NCBI RefSeq assembly: GCF_002023715.1
Contig: NZ_MAHX01000005.1
Coordinates: 124,001 to 188,000, forward strand
Direction of reading: 5' to 3'
From: Elizabethkingia occulta
Lineage (GTDB): Bacteria > Bacteroidota > Bacteroidia > Flavobacteriales > Weeksellaceae
DNA length: 64,000 bases
The notes below the pieces were generated by a model. That model searched no databases, was not told where the DNA came from, and saw nothing but the letters and a program-made list of their open reading frames with translations. This document shows positions 6,437 through 15,628 of the stretch, piece by piece. The position numbers and the translations under genes were made by a program. Position 1 is the first letter of the stretch. Each line of letters opens with the position of its first letter.

Positions 6437-8212
6437 ATGGCAAATACTAAAGGAGGAGAATTCCTAATAAAAGATATTGAAGCAAAGGATATTTTCAGTA
6501 TCGAAGAATTAAACGAGGATCAAAAAATGATGCGTGATTCCGCTAAGGAATTTATCGATCGTGAAGTAGTTCCGAACAGAGAACGTTTTGAGAAAAAAGA
6601 TTATGCATATACTGAAGAAGTAATGCGTAAGATTGGTGAAATGGGCTTTTTAGGAATTGCTGTTCCTGAAGCTTACGGTGGTCTCGGAATGGGTTTTGTA
6701 ACAACTGTAATGGCTTGTGACTATCTTTCAGGAGCTACAGGTTCATTGGCTACAGCTTATGGTGCACACACTGGTATTGGTACTTTGCCGGTAGTTCTTT
6801 ACGGAACTGAAGCGCAAAAACAAAAATACCTTCCGGATCTGGCAACTGGTAACCATTTTGGTGCTTACTGCCTTACTGAGCCAGATGCTGGTTCAGATGC
6901 TAATTCAGGAAAAACTAAAGCTAAACTTTCTGAAGATGGTAAGCATTACATCATCAACGGACAGAAAATGTGGATCTCTAACGCAGGATTTGCCGAGACT
7001 TTCACATTATTTGCAAAAATAGATGATGACAAAAATATTACAGGTTTTGTTATTAATAAATCTGAATTAGAAAATCCGGATAGCTTAACGTTTGGTGAAG
7101 AAGAACACAAATTAGGTATTCGCGCCTCTTCTACTCGTCAGGTATTCTTCAATGATATGAAAGTTCCTGTGGAGAATCTTTTAGGAGAAAGAAATAACGG
7201 GTTCAAGATCGCTTTAAATGCATTGAACGTTGGACGTATTAAGCTTGCTGCGGCTTGTCTGGATGCTCAAAGACGTATAATGAATCATTCCATAAACTAT
7301 GCTAACGAAAGAAAACAGTTCGGTGTTTCGATCTCCACTTTTGGCGCAATCAGAAAGAAAATTGCTGAAATGGCTACTGGTACTTTCGTAAGTGAAGCTG
7401 GTACTTACCGTGCAGCTAAGGACATCGAAGATAAAATTGAAGAATTAGTAGCAGGCGGATTGGATCACCAACAAGCAGAATTAAAAGGTGTAGAAGAATT
7501 TGCTGTAGAATGCTCAATCCTTAAAACTTATGTATCCGATCTTGCTCAGCATACTGCAGATGAGGGTATTCAGGTTTATGGTGGTATGGGCTTCTCTGAA
7601 GATACACCAATGGAAGCAGCATGGAGAGATTCCAGAATTTCCAGAATCTATGAAGGAACTAACGAAATCAACCGTCTTCTTTCTGTAGGAATGCTTATTA
7701 AGCGTGCGATGAAAGGTGAATTAGACTTGCTTTCTCCAGCAATGGCTGTAGGAAAAGAATTGATGGGAATTCCTTCGTTCGAAACGCCAGACTATTCAGC
7801 TTATATGTCTGAAGAAAAAGCAATTATCCATAACCTTAAAAAGGTATTCTTAATGGTTTCAGGATCTGCACTTCAGAAATACATGACTGAGATTGAGAAA
7901 CAACAGCACTTATTACTAAATGCTTCTGAAATTCTGAACCAGATTTATATGGCAGAATCAGCAATTTTAAGAGCTGAGAAACATTTTGCTGAAGGTAGCG
8001 TAGAAGCTGCAATGGCAAGACTAAACTTATACAAAGCTGTAGAAAAGATTAATGTTGCGGCTAAAGAAGGAATTATTTCTTTCGCAGAAGGCGACGAACA
8101 GCGTATGATGCTTTCAGGTCTTAGAAGATTTACAAAGTATACAAACCATCCAAACGTAGTGAAGTTAACTGAAGAAGTTGCTGCACACTTTGTTAATAAA
8201 GGATCTTACTAG
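6437..8212 (+). CDS. fadE: Acyl-CoA dehydrogenase, FadE type
   Basis: A FAD flavoprotein of 591 residues catalysing the first oxidation of beta-oxidation. The blocks CLTEPDAGSDANS, WISNAGF and ERKQFGVSI bind FAD and substrate. The catalytic base is Glu406 in RIYEGTNEI. The extra C-terminal helical domain of about 150 residues and the total length match B. subtilis FadE (about 594 residues) and VLCAD-like forms rather than short 380-residue dehydrogenases. It is last in the marR-fad operon and followed by a strong terminator. The electron acceptor, usually ETF, is not encoded nearby. Confidence 0.94.
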   Translation: MANTKGGEFLIKDIEAKDIFSIEELNEDQKMMRDSAKEFIDREVVPNRERFEKKDYAYTEEVMRKIGEMGFLGIAVPEAYGGLGMGFVTTVMACDYLSGATGSLATAYGAHTGIGTLPVVLYGTEAQKQKYLPDLATGNHFGAYCLTEPDAGSDANSGKTKAKLSEDGKHYIINGQKMWISNAGFAETFTLFAKIDDDKNITGFVINKSELENPDSLTFGEEEHKLGIRASSTRQVFFNDMKVPVENLLGERNNGFKIALNALNVGRIKLAAACLDAQRRIMNHSINYANERKQFGVSISTFGAIRKKIAEMATGTFVSEAGTYRAAKDIEDKIEELVAGGLDHQQAELKGVEEFAVECSILKTYVSDLAQHTADEGIQVYGGMGFSEDTPMEAAWRDSRISRIYEGTNEINRLLSVGMLIKRAMKGELDLLSPAMAVGKELMGIPSFETPDYSAYMSEEKAIIHNLKKVFLMVSGSALQKYMTEIEKQQHLLLNASEILNQIYMAESAILRAEKHFAEGSVEAAMARLNLYKAVEKINVAAKEGIISFAEGDEQRMMLSGLRRFTKYTNHPNVVKLTEEVAAHFVNKGSY

Positions 8213-8241
8213 GATTTAATAATCACAAATAGTTTTTTTAG

Positions 8242-8268
8242 CGCCTCACTTTTGTGAGGCGTTTTTTT
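8242..8268 (+). terminator. Rho-independent terminator of the fad operon
   Basis: An 8-bp stem CGCCTCAC/GTGAGGCG with a TTTT loop is followed by seven T residues. Confidence 0.92.
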
Positions 8269-8381
8269 GTCTGTTAAAATATATTATATGTCTCTATCGA
8301 GATGAGTCATTTCCAATATTAATTTAACAATACATCTTTTCAAAACCCTTATTTAGATTTATAAAATCCTGATCAAATAAC

Positions 8382-8389
8382 TATCTTTG
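8382..8389 (+). promoter_or_regulatory. Possible -7 box for the DUF218 gene
   Basis: TATCTTTG fits TAnnTTTG, 20 bases before the ATG. No TTG is seen at the expected -33 position. Confidence 0.45.
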
Positions 8390-8408
8390 GATACAAATTC
8401 TAGTTTTT

Positions 8409-9644
8409 ATGATATCAAAAATCCGGACTGTTGCAGTATTGAGTATAGCTATTACCCTGCAGACACTTTCTGCTCAGGAAAAACAACCTCAATCTCCACA
8501 AGAATGGGAAATTTATAAAAATTATTATTTGATTTATTCCTTCCGGAATAATACATCCCTATTTCAGGAACTGCATAAAGATCCTGCTGTACAAACAATG
8601 CTAAATGATAGAAATAAGAGATTTGAAACTGGGAAAGACTGCCCTACTACCGATTGTCTTATTGATGCTTTAAAATGGAAAGAGTCCGAAATTACTGCTC
8701 TTAATAATAAATTTCAGGACCTTTTTGCCAGAAACAAAAGCTTTCAGAGTTTTATAGAACATACACTATATCCATCCCGGAAATATTCAAAGTCTGAATC
8801 TCTGAATCCTAAAGAATATCTCCAAAAGGCTTTATTACAGGACCTAAAAGCGATGAATAATGTTATTGATATTTATGGTGCCGGTAAGAAACCTAATTAC
8901 CCGGATATAGATTCTATTTCTTTTAATGTAAAAGATAAAAACTATATTGAGCTATTAAGAAATGTGCGGTTTGATGTAGCTGCTGATACAGAAAAGAATG
9001 CTTTCGACCAGACATTGTTATCTGCTATCCGTCTGCTGGAAGTAAATGAACGTTGGGATGCAGCTATGTTAGAGCCTCTGACCAAGACCGAAAATAAAGA
9101 AGCTTATAACAAAGTAAAGAAAACTGATTTTTCCAAATACCCTTATGCATCTTTACTTATTTTAGGGGCAGGTCCGCAAGTCTATGGACAGAAAATAAGC
9201 CCGATGGGAATGTTGAGATCCAGGCAGGCATTGAGGGCATATCAGAAAGGATTAGCGCCATTTATTATCGTTTCCGGAGGACGTGTTCACCCTTTTAAAA
9301 CACAATATACAGAGGCAGTGGAAATGAAACGTTATATGGTAGAAGTTCTTGGAATTCCTGCATCTGCAATTATTATAGACCCTTTTGCCAGACATACAAC
9401 AACCAATGTAAGGAATGCCGGGCGTATGCTCATAGATTATGGTTTTCCAAAAGACAAATGGTCTTTAGTATCCAGTAGTAAAACCCACATTGATTACGTT
9501 GAGAAAGCAATGGATAAACGCAGCATAAAAGAACTGGGTACTGTTCCTTATATTGTTGGTAAACGAATCGATGATCTGTTGTTGGAATATAAACCTACTC
9601 CAGACGCGTTCTTAATTAATCCGGCCGAACCTCTGGATCCGTAA
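8409..9644 (+). CDS. Exported DUF218 (YdcF/SanA/ElyC-like) protein
   Basis: A 411-residue protein with a signal peptide (hydrophobic VAVLSIAITLQTLSAQ, cleavage probably after SAQ). Residues 1-230 are a helical region with no motif I recognise. The second half is a DUF218 fold: SLLILGAGPQVYG, RSRQALRAYQKG, PFIIVSGGRVHP, the acidic IIIDPFARHTTTN and the LVSSSKTH block. Related E. coli proteins SanA and ElyC act in envelope integrity and lipid-carrier-linked steps, but the chemistry is unsettled. The long N-terminal extension is typical of Bacteroidota members. It stands alone with its own promoter-like box. Confidence 0.78.
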   Translation: MISKIRTVAVLSIAITLQTLSAQEKQPQSPQEWEIYKNYYLIYSFRNNTSLFQELHKDPAVQTMLNDRNKRFETGKDCPTTDCLIDALKWKESEITALNNKFQDLFARNKSFQSFIEHTLYPSRKYSKSESLNPKEYLQKALLQDLKAMNNVIDIYGAGKKPNYPDIDSISFNVKDKNYIELLRNVRFDVAADTEKNAFDQTLLSAIRLLEVNERWDAAMLEPLTKTENKEAYNKVKKTDFSKYPYASLLILGAGPQVYGQKISPMGMLRSRQALRAYQKGLAPFIIVSGGRVHPFKTQYTEAVEMKRYMVEVLGIPASAIIIDPFARHTTTNVRNAGRMLIDYGFPKDKWSLVSSSKTHIDYVEKAMDKRSIKELGTVPYIVGKRIDDLLLEYKPTPDAFLINPAEPLDP

Positions 9645-9720
9645 TTATAGAAAAAGTTAATCTTAGTTAAAGTAGAATCTCTAATACTTGTTTTTTATAA
9701 TTTTGATCAAAACAAAAGTT

Positions 9721-10002
9721 ATGAACAAGGTTTTTATTACAACTGCTATTTTATTAACAGGTTTGGTTTTTTCTCAGGCAAAGAAGAGTGACTCTCTCCT
9801 TTCAAAAAATAAAACATCATCAAAAAACTTTTATAAGAATGTTGATTCTGCATCTGCCAGTAAATATAAAATTTTGAATTCTGTGCCTAAAGAAAAGAAT
9901 AAATATCATATTCTGAAAAAAGATGAGAAGCCAGCTTATAAATTTACTCCTACACCACAAACGCGATTATTGCCCAAGCCTGAAAAAAAAGAAAATAAAT
10001 AA
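9721..10002 (+). CDS. Small secreted hypothetical protein
   Basis: A 93-residue protein. I start it at the ATG that gives a clean signal peptide (KVFITTAILLTGLVFSQA); an upstream in-frame ATG would add eleven unlikely residues. The mature part is lysine/serine-rich and low in hydrophobic residues, so it is probably disordered. No domain is recognised. It lies between the DUF218 gene and an HD hydrolase, each of which has its own promoter-like box, so it may be a separate unit. Confidence 0.6.
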   Translation: MNKVFITTAILLTGLVFSQAKKSDSLLSKNKTSSKNFYKNVDSASASKYKILNSVPKEKNKYHILKKDEKPAYKFTPTPQTRLLPKPEKKENK

Positions 10003-10033
10003 AAATTCATTTTCAAAAAAAAAGCCGATTTAT

Positions 10034-10041
10034 TAAATTTG
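10034..10041 (+). promoter_or_regulatory. Possible -7 box for the HD-domain gene
   Basis: TAAATTTG matches TAnnTTTG exactly and lies 22 bases before the ATG. No -33 TTG is evident. Confidence 0.5.
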
Positions 10042-10063
10042 CCCTCTACTTTCTAAATAATTT

Positions 10064-10504
10064 ATGACAAAAGAGGAACAGTTGCATCGTGCCATTAAGA
10101 TTGCTGTAAAAGCACATAAAGGGCAAAAAGATAAGTATGATGCTCCATATATAGATCATGTTTTAAGAGTTTCTAATCTTGGTAAAACATTAGACGAAAA
10201 AATCGTTGGAGCTCTACATGATGTTGTAGAAGATTCAGAGATTACATTGGCGGATTTAGCATACGAAGGTTTTCCACCCCATATTGTAGAGGCTGTAAGA
10301 TGTATTACCAAAACAGATGATGAAGAAGATTATAATATTCTGATTCAACGTATAGAAACAAGTCCTCTCGCAATAGCTGTAAAAATCAATGATCTGACAG
10401 ATAATATGGATCTGAAAAGAATGCCGAGATTACTTACTGAGAGAGACCTGAAAAGATTTAATAAATACATTAAATATTACCGCTATTTAACGGATAAATA
10501 TTAA
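10064..10504 (+). CDS. Small HD-domain phosphohydrolase, SpoT/MESH1-like
   Basis: A 146-residue cytoplasmic protein made up of one HD domain. The motifs are AHKGQKDKYDAPYIDHVLRV (ligand His32), LHDVVEDS (His52-Asp53 pair and the Glu56-Asp57 that marks ppGpp hydrolases) and KINDLTDN. This matches the hydrolase half of RelA/SpoT and stand-alone small alarmone hydrolases. Hydrolysis of (p)ppGpp or a related nucleotide is therefore likely but not proven. No synthetase domain is present. A long hairpin follows. Confidence 0.78.
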   Translation: MTKEEQLHRAIKIAVKAHKGQKDKYDAPYIDHVLRVSNLGKTLDEKIVGALHDVVEDSEITLADLAYEGFPPHIVEAVRCITKTDDEEDYNILIQRIETSPLAIAVKINDLTDNMDLKRMPRLLTERDLKRFNKYIKYYRYLTDKY

Positions 10505-10514
10505 AATATCAAGC

Positions 10515-10555
10515 AAACAGGAAAAGAGGTCTGATAACGACCTCTTTTCCTGTTT
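10515..10555 (+). terminator. Long hairpin terminator after the HD gene
   Basis: A perfect 17-bp stem runs from AAACAGGAAAAGAGGTC to its complement, with a 7-base loop. The T residues are within the stem rather than a free tail, so its strength as an intrinsic terminator is less certain. Confidence 0.7.
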
Positions 10556-10641
10556 ATATATACTTAATATTATATAGATTTTTCATTTATGGCACTCACC
10601 TTTTATTCATTATCTAGAAGATTTTTTAATAAATAGATTTT

Positions 10642-10669
10642 TTGATATTTGAATATTTTTTTACATTTG
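10642..10669 (+). promoter_or_regulatory. Promoter of the MarR-GNAT gene
   Basis: TTG at 10642-10644 and TACATTTG at 10662-10669, separated by 17 bases, fit the Bacteroidota -33/-7 pattern. Confidence 0.62.
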
Positions 10670-10709
10670 CATTACTGGTTATATAATTAGTTATTTTAAT
10701 GCATTGGTA

Positions 10710-11681
10710 ATGAAAATATTCGAAAAAACGGGAAAAATGGCATTAGGCAGTAGACTACGCCTACTTACAGCAAGAATGGCTGACGATGCCGATAAAATTT
10801 ATGAAATATATAAAAATGACTTTTCGGCAAAGTGGTTGCCAGCCTTTTATACACTGGTAGAAGAAGGTCCTTTGACTATAACAGAAATTGCAGAATATAT
10901 AGGACACTCCCAGCCTTCCGCAACTAAGACAATTAAAGAAATGATAAAGGCGGGTTTGTGTGAAAATTTGAAAACTGAAGACAAGCGCAGAAACTTAGTA
11001 GGCCTTACAAATAAAGGAAGGTCTCTTTCCTCTCAGCTTCAGGATCAGTATAGAGATATAGACGCCGCAGTGGAAAATATGATTAATGAAGCCAATTATA
11101 ACCTTTGGGAAGCTGTAAAAGAATGGGAATACCTCTTGGAAAAAAGAACTTTATTGCAAAGAGTACTGGATCAGAAGAAAGCCAGAGAAGCTAAAGATGT
11201 ACAAGTTGTTCCTTATGAAAAGAAGTATAAAAAGGTTTTTAGAGCGTTGAATGAAGAATGGATTTCCAATTATTTTGTAATGGAAGAAGCTGATTACAAA
11301 GCTTTGGATAATCCCGAAGAATATATTCTGGATAAAGGCGGGCGGATATTCGTTGCATTATACAAAGGCGAGCCTGTAGGTGTTTGTGCACTTATCAAAA
11401 TGTTTGATGACGAGTATGATTACGAAATGGCAAAAATGGCTGTATCTCCTAAAGCCCAGGGAAAACATATTGGCTTATTACTCGGGAAAGCTATCATAAA
11501 TGCGGCAAGAAAGGCCGGAGCTAAAAATCTTTATCTTGAAAGCAATACAATCCTAAAACCTGCCATTACTTTATATGAAAAATTAGGTTTTAAAAGAATT
11601 GTCGGACGTCCAAGTCCTTATGAGCGTGCTAATATTCAGATGGCGCTTGATCTGGTAAATATTCCTGAAAGTCAAGATTAA
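10710..11681 (+). CDS. MarR-type HTH fused to GNAT acetyltransferase
   Basis: A two-domain protein of 323 residues; I use the ATG two codons after an in-frame TTG. Residues 1-150 are a MarR winged helix (LTITEIAEYIGHSQPSATKT, then the DKRRNLVGLTNKG wing). The C-terminal half is a GNAT fold with acetyl-CoA-binding VSPKAQGKHIGLLLGKA and the closing YEKLGFKR. The fusion is a known family annotated as bifunctional HTH/GNAT. It may acetylate a metabolite or protein while regulating nearby transcription; neither target is known. It is monocistronic, with a promoter before it and a terminator after it. Confidence 0.85.
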   Translation: MKIFEKTGKMALGSRLRLLTARMADDADKIYEIYKNDFSAKWLPAFYTLVEEGPLTITEIAEYIGHSQPSATKTIKEMIKAGLCENLKTEDKRRNLVGLTNKGRSLSSQLQDQYRDIDAAVENMINEANYNLWEAVKEWEYLLEKRTLLQRVLDQKKAREAKDVQVVPYEKKYKKVFRALNEEWISNYFVMEEADYKALDNPEEYILDKGGRIFVALYKGEPVGVCALIKMFDDEYDYEMAKMAVSPKAQGKHIGLLLGKAIINAARKAGAKNLYLESNTILKPAITLYEKLGFKRIVGRPSPYERANIQMALDLVNIPESQD

Positions 11682-11718
11682 AATGTAATACCTCTACCCT
11701 TTTATAATTTACCATATA

Positions 11719-11750
11719 AAAAACTGCATCAGCATATTGATGCAGTTTTT
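11719..11750 (+). terminator. Terminator of the MarR-GNAT gene
   Basis: The stem AAAAACTGCATCA/TGATGCAGTTTTT has a 6-base loop and ends in a run of T. Confidence 0.88.
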
Positions 11751-11825
11751 TATGGCTAACTTTAAAAATATATCAACAATGTTTGAATAATATATTGACA
11801 TAGAGTATATTGCTGTACAATGATC

Positions 11826-11833
11826 TACTTTTG
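11826..11833 (+). promoter_or_regulatory. Possible -7 box for the M48 protease gene
   Basis: TACTTTTG matches TAnnTTTG 58 bases before the ATG; no well-spaced TTG is visible. Confidence 0.4.
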
Positions 11834-11891
11834 AGGTAGTTACTTTTTATTTTTCTTGAAATTATTATTATCTTAACAGCAAAGTTAATGT

Positions 11892-13934
11892 ATGATGCAG
11901 TCTTTACCACAGATTTCGGACACTTACAAAAAGGAAGTCCGGAAATCAGTATTATCTATTATTCTATTTTTTACGGTTTACTTTATCCTGATCTTAGTAT
12001 CTCTGGCGATATTACTTGCTGTTATTTCTCTGGCAATTTCGTTTCTGAAGAACTTTAAAATAGGCTTTTGGACAATTCTTATTGCCGGGGCAATGATTGG
12101 TATGGGCGGAATTGTTTTTGTATTCCTGATTAAGTTTTTGTTCTCCGTCTCCAAAGATAATTATGAAAAAATTCGGATTACAAAGGAACAAGAACCTGCT
12201 TTATTCCAACTGATAGAAGAAACCTACCAGCAAGTTGGCGCACCAGCACCAAAGCATGTTTTTCTTACCACAGATGTTAATGCTTTTGTAAGTTACGATT
12301 CCAGCTTCTGGAGTATGTTTTTACCGGTAAAGAAGAATCTTACGATAGGTCTGGGACTCATCAATTCAACAACGGTAAGTGAACTTAAGTCTATTCTTGC
12401 ACATGAGTTCGGCCATTTTTCTCAAAGAAGTATGAAGGTTGGAAGTTATACCAATCAGGCACAGAAAATGTTATACGATATGCTCTATAACAACGAGAAG
12501 TTTTTCAAAAATATAAGCGGGTTTGCAGGAGTTCATGCTATTTTCTACTTGTTTGTTATGATAGCAGTTTATTTTATCCGTGGTATACAATGGATATTGG
12601 CCAGATTATTTGATTTCTTATTCTCAAAGCATTTATCACTTAGCCGCCAGATGGAATTCAATGCAGATGCTATCGCAGCCCATGTTGTAGGATCCAGAGT
12701 TTCAGCAGAATCATTACTCAGACTGAGCTTGTCCGAAATGGCATTTACAAAACCCCTCAACTTCTTTTATGCTCATAATAAAACTTATTACACCGATAAT
12801 CTATATGCGGATCAGACTGTATTGATGGACTTTTATGCTGAGGAATACAGCCACAAACTTGTGAATCAGCTTCCACTGGTTACATTAGAAGAGTCCGAAA
12901 AATACAACTTGTCTAAACTGGAAATAGAAGATAAATGGTCGTCGCACCCTTCTATAAAAGATCGTGTACAGGCTATAGAAAAAGAAAATATTCCTTCGGT
13001 AGATATCAATAATAATTTGGCAAAAACATTGCTCAATAACTTTGATAGTTATGCTGAAGCTCTTACAGATAAGCTTTACAGTATTAACGGGATGGATAAA
13101 AAAGCTGAAAAAATAAGTGCTGAAGGTTTTTTGGAGCTCTTTCAAAAAGAGCATCAGAATTACAGTTTTCCTAAGATATTCAACGGTTATTACACCAATC
13201 ATAATCCGGTAGATATTAATATCGATAATATTGCTGAAAATACTACTTCAATTGAAGAATTATACAATGACAAAAAAGTGGCATTAGTATATGAAAAAAT
13301 AGCTTTAGAGAAAGATATCAATACCCTGAAATCAATAGTTGACAAGAGTATTAAAGTAAAACTCTTCGACTATGATGGACAGAAATATGAAAGAAAAGAA
13401 GCCAAAAATTTTATCCCGCGATTAGAAGGCAGACTTAAAGAAGTTGGTGACTCTATTAAAGGAAATGATCAGGCCATATATCAGCATTTTTATAATAAAG
13501 CCATCAGAGAAAATAGGCAGGAGGAATATCTTGATTCCTATAAAGACCTCCTGATTGCAGAACAAGAGTTTGAGCAATATGTGAAAAGCCTCAACGAGTT
13601 CCTTCCATTTATACATTTCATGTCACAAACACTGGAAGTAGATGTTATTAAAGTGCATTGTTCAAAATTATTGGAGGTTCAGAAAACCTTCAAAGAAGAA
13701 GTACGAAAGCTAAAAGAAGAATCTGTATTCAGTAAACATTTGGAGGATAAAGACTTGGAAGCATTAACTAAATTTAATGACAATAACCAGACTTATTTTG
13801 AGTTTAATACTTACCAGTCGGATCATATTACCCAACTAAATACTGCGATAGATTCTTATTACAACAGTATATACGACGGTTATTTTAAAGTTAAAAAAAT
13901 ATTACTGGATCTACAGGAAGCAATTGAGGCTTAG
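11892..13934 (+). CDS. M48-family membrane metalloprotease with long C-terminal region
   Basis: A 680-residue inner-membrane protein. Two hydrophobic helices lie at about residues 20-50 and 58-83. The zinc site is HEFGH at 171-175, with the third ligand Glu255 in MEFNADAIA, as in HtpX/Ste24-type M48 peptidases. Another hydrophobic stretch lies near residues 214-245. The last 350 residues are charged and helical and have no recognised motif. M48 proteases degrade misfolded membrane or envelope proteins; the target here is unknown. The nucleoside phosphorylase gene follows after 28 bases and is probably co-transcribed. Confidence 0.87.
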   Translation: MMQSLPQISDTYKKEVRKSVLSIILFFTVYFILILVSLAILLAVISLAISFLKNFKIGFWTILIAGAMIGMGGIVFVFLIKFLFSVSKDNYEKIRITKEQEPALFQLIEETYQQVGAPAPKHVFLTTDVNAFVSYDSSFWSMFLPVKKNLTIGLGLINSTTVSELKSILAHEFGHFSQRSMKVGSYTNQAQKMLYDMLYNNEKFFKNISGFAGVHAIFYLFVMIAVYFIRGIQWILARLFDFLFSKHLSLSRQMEFNADAIAAHVVGSRVSAESLLRLSLSEMAFTKPLNFFYAHNKTYYTDNLYADQTVLMDFYAEEYSHKLVNQLPLVTLEESEKYNLSKLEIEDKWSSHPSIKDRVQAIEKENIPSVDINNNLAKTLLNNFDSYAEALTDKLYSINGMDKKAEKISAEGFLELFQKEHQNYSFPKIFNGYYTNHNPVDINIDNIAENTTSIEELYNDKKVALVYEKIALEKDINTLKSIVDKSIKVKLFDYDGQKYERKEAKNFIPRLEGRLKEVGDSIKGNDQAIYQHFYNKAIRENRQEEYLDSYKDLLIAEQEFEQYVKSLNEFLPFIHFMSQTLEVDVIKVHCSKLLEVQKTFKEEVRKLKEESVFSKHLEDKDLEALTKFNDNNQTYFEFNTYQSDHITQLNTAIDSYYNSIYDGYFKVKKILLDLQEAIEA

Positions 13935-13962
13935 ATTTTCATCATATAATAATTAATCAAGT

Positions 13963-14736
13963 ATGGCAATACCAAATTTCCCAAAGAATTTTTCTCAGAA
14001 GGTTATCTTAACTCCCAAAGATCATTTTGAAGCAGACAGAGACGCTTTTCCGAATAATAAAACTCCCAAAGCTATTATTTTCTGTTATGAAGAATACATT
14101 ATGGAGTATGTGAAGTCTAATTATAAAGTTAGTTCGGGTCGATTTTGGACAGCCGAGATTATAATGCTTCAGGATGAATATGAAGGTATAGCTATAGTCG
14201 GGGATTTTGGTATAGGAGGCCCGGCAAGTACTCATTTGCTTGAGATACTTATTGCGCAGGGAATTGAAAATTATATTATGATAGGTCATGCTGGCGGATT
14301 ACAGAAAGACAGACCTGCTGGCTCTGTTATTCTTTGTGAAAAAGCAGTACGGGATGAAGGTGTATCTTATCATTACCTCGCCAGTGATATGTACGCTTAT
14401 GCATCTGAGAAAATGACTAATGCCTTGCAAGCCTCATTAGAAAATATGAATATATCCTATAAAAACGGTAGTACATGGACTATAGATTCCATGTACCGTG
14501 AAACAATAGATGAGATTAAATACTATGGTGGATTGGGAATAGATACTGTTGAAATGGAAGCCGCTTCCATGTTTGCAGTTGGTCAGTTCAGAAATGTATC
14601 TGTAGGAGCTTTATTTGTTATCAGTGATATTGTTGCATTAGAAGAATGGGACGAGCATCTTCATTCTGATGGTACGCAGCAATCCATTATACAGACTTTT
14701 GTTGTCGCTATAGACACACTTCGGGGAATGGATTAA
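13963..14736 (+). CDS. Nucleoside phosphorylase (PNP/UDP family)
   Basis: A cytoplasmic enzyme of 257 residues. It shows the family phosphate and nucleoside sites: GDFGIGGPASTHLLE, MIGHAGGLQ, and the ribose-binding GIDTVEMEAASMFAVG, whose Met-Glu pair is diagnostic. It splits a nucleoside with phosphate to base plus ribose-1-phosphate. The length and EMEAAS context resemble uridine phosphorylase, but specificity cannot be fixed from sequence alone. It probably shares a transcript with the M48 protease, although no functional link is obvious. Confidence 0.87.
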   Translation: MAIPNFPKNFSQKVILTPKDHFEADRDAFPNNKTPKAIIFCYEEYIMEYVKSNYKVSSGRFWTAEIIMLQDEYEGIAIVGDFGIGGPASTHLLEILIAQGIENYIMIGHAGGLQKDRPAGSVILCEKAVRDEGVSYHYLASDMYAYASEKMTNALQASLENMNISYKNGSTWTIDSMYRETIDEIKYYGGLGIDTVEMEAASMFAVGQFRNVSVGALFVISDIVALEEWDEHLHSDGTQQSIIQTFVVAIDTLRGMD

Positions 14737-14781
14737 CTTTTTTGTATAAACTGAATCCGGCATATTTCAGGTTTTCAATAA

Positions 14782-14820
14782 AAAACACCTCACAGATCTT
14801 TATAGTCAGGGAGGTGTTTT
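14782..14820. terminator. Bidirectional terminator between phosphorylase and truB
   Basis: AAAACACCTC pairs with GAGGTGTTTT across a 19-base loop. With A and T tracts on opposite sides it could serve both convergent genes. Confidence 0.72.
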
Positions 14821-14847
14821 ATCTATAAAGAACTGTAAGGAATATAG

Positions 14848-15555
14848 TTATTCCTCAGTATCTCCAAATCTGTATTCGTTTTCTAAATAATCTGCGGTAG
14901 AATTTTCTATAGTATACTCGCCTATCTTAGTTCTGCGAAGTTGCGTTAAATATGCACCAACACCAAGCTCCTTTCCTATATCATGAGCAAGGGAACGGAT
15001 ATAAGTCCCTTTGGAACATCCAACATAAAATGAAATAAATGGTAAATTGATTTCTATCCTGTCAATATAATGGACTGTTGTTTTTCGGATCTTTATATCC
15101 ACTTCCTGACCTGCACGGGCAAGATCATAAGCCCTTTTACCGTCAACTTTCAAAGCTGAAAAAATAGGTGGTTTCTGATCGATTTCGCCAAGGAATTTTT
15201 TTAAAGCATCCTGTATATTTGCTTCTGTGATTCCGGAGATATCCTGAGGCAGAATTTCCGGTTTCTCTGTATCATAAGATTCTGTTTGTACACCAATCTT
15301 TATTTCAGCCCAGTATTCTTTGGATGCATCCTGAATTTGCGGAATTTGTTTTGTTGCTTTTCCTGTGCAGATCACCAACAGTCCGGTTGCTCTTGGATCA
15401 AGAGTTCCGGCATGCCCTACTTTTACCTTTTTCAGATTAAACTCACGCCTTAACTTCCATTTTATTTTATTTACAGCATTAAAGGATGTCCAGTCCAATG
15501 GTTTGTCTACTAATAATATCTGTCCTGCCTGTATGTCTTCTGCTGTAAATTTCAT
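14848..15555 (-). CDS. truB: tRNA pseudouridine(55) synthase
   Basis: A 235-residue enzyme making pseudouridine 55 in the tRNA T-loop. The start is placed at MKFTAED, which lines up with known TruB N termini; an upstream in-frame ATG would add 13 residues. The catalytic aspartate is Asp53 in GHAGTLDPRATG. Other TruB motifs are LLVDKPLDWTSF, KRAYDLARAG and CSKGTYIRSLAHDIG. The C-terminal PUA domain is short. It is last in the ftsX-DUF3098-uppP-truB run, an order found in many Bacteroidota. Confidence 0.95.
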   Translation of the reverse strand: MKFTAEDIQAGQILLVDKPLDWTSFNAVNKIKWKLRREFNLKKVKVGHAGTLDPRATGLLVICTGKATKQIPQIQDASKEYWAEIKIGVQTESYDTEKPEILPQDISGITEANIQDALKKFLGEIDQKPPIFSALKVDGKRAYDLARAGQEVDIKIRKTTVHYIDRIEINLPFISFYVGCSKGTYIRSLAHDIGKELGVGAYLTQLRRTKIGEYTIENSTADYLENEYRFGDTEE

Positions 15556-15628
15556 TTGTTGGTATAATATAAAAAATAAAAGGAAAATTGACATTTTCCT
15601 TTTAATATGATGTTTGCAAAAATAGTAA

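Noticed and set aside
12885-13202. 105-residue minus-strand frame within the M48 gene
   Set aside because: It is a phenylalanine- and isoleucine-rich shadow of the real gene, with no independent support.
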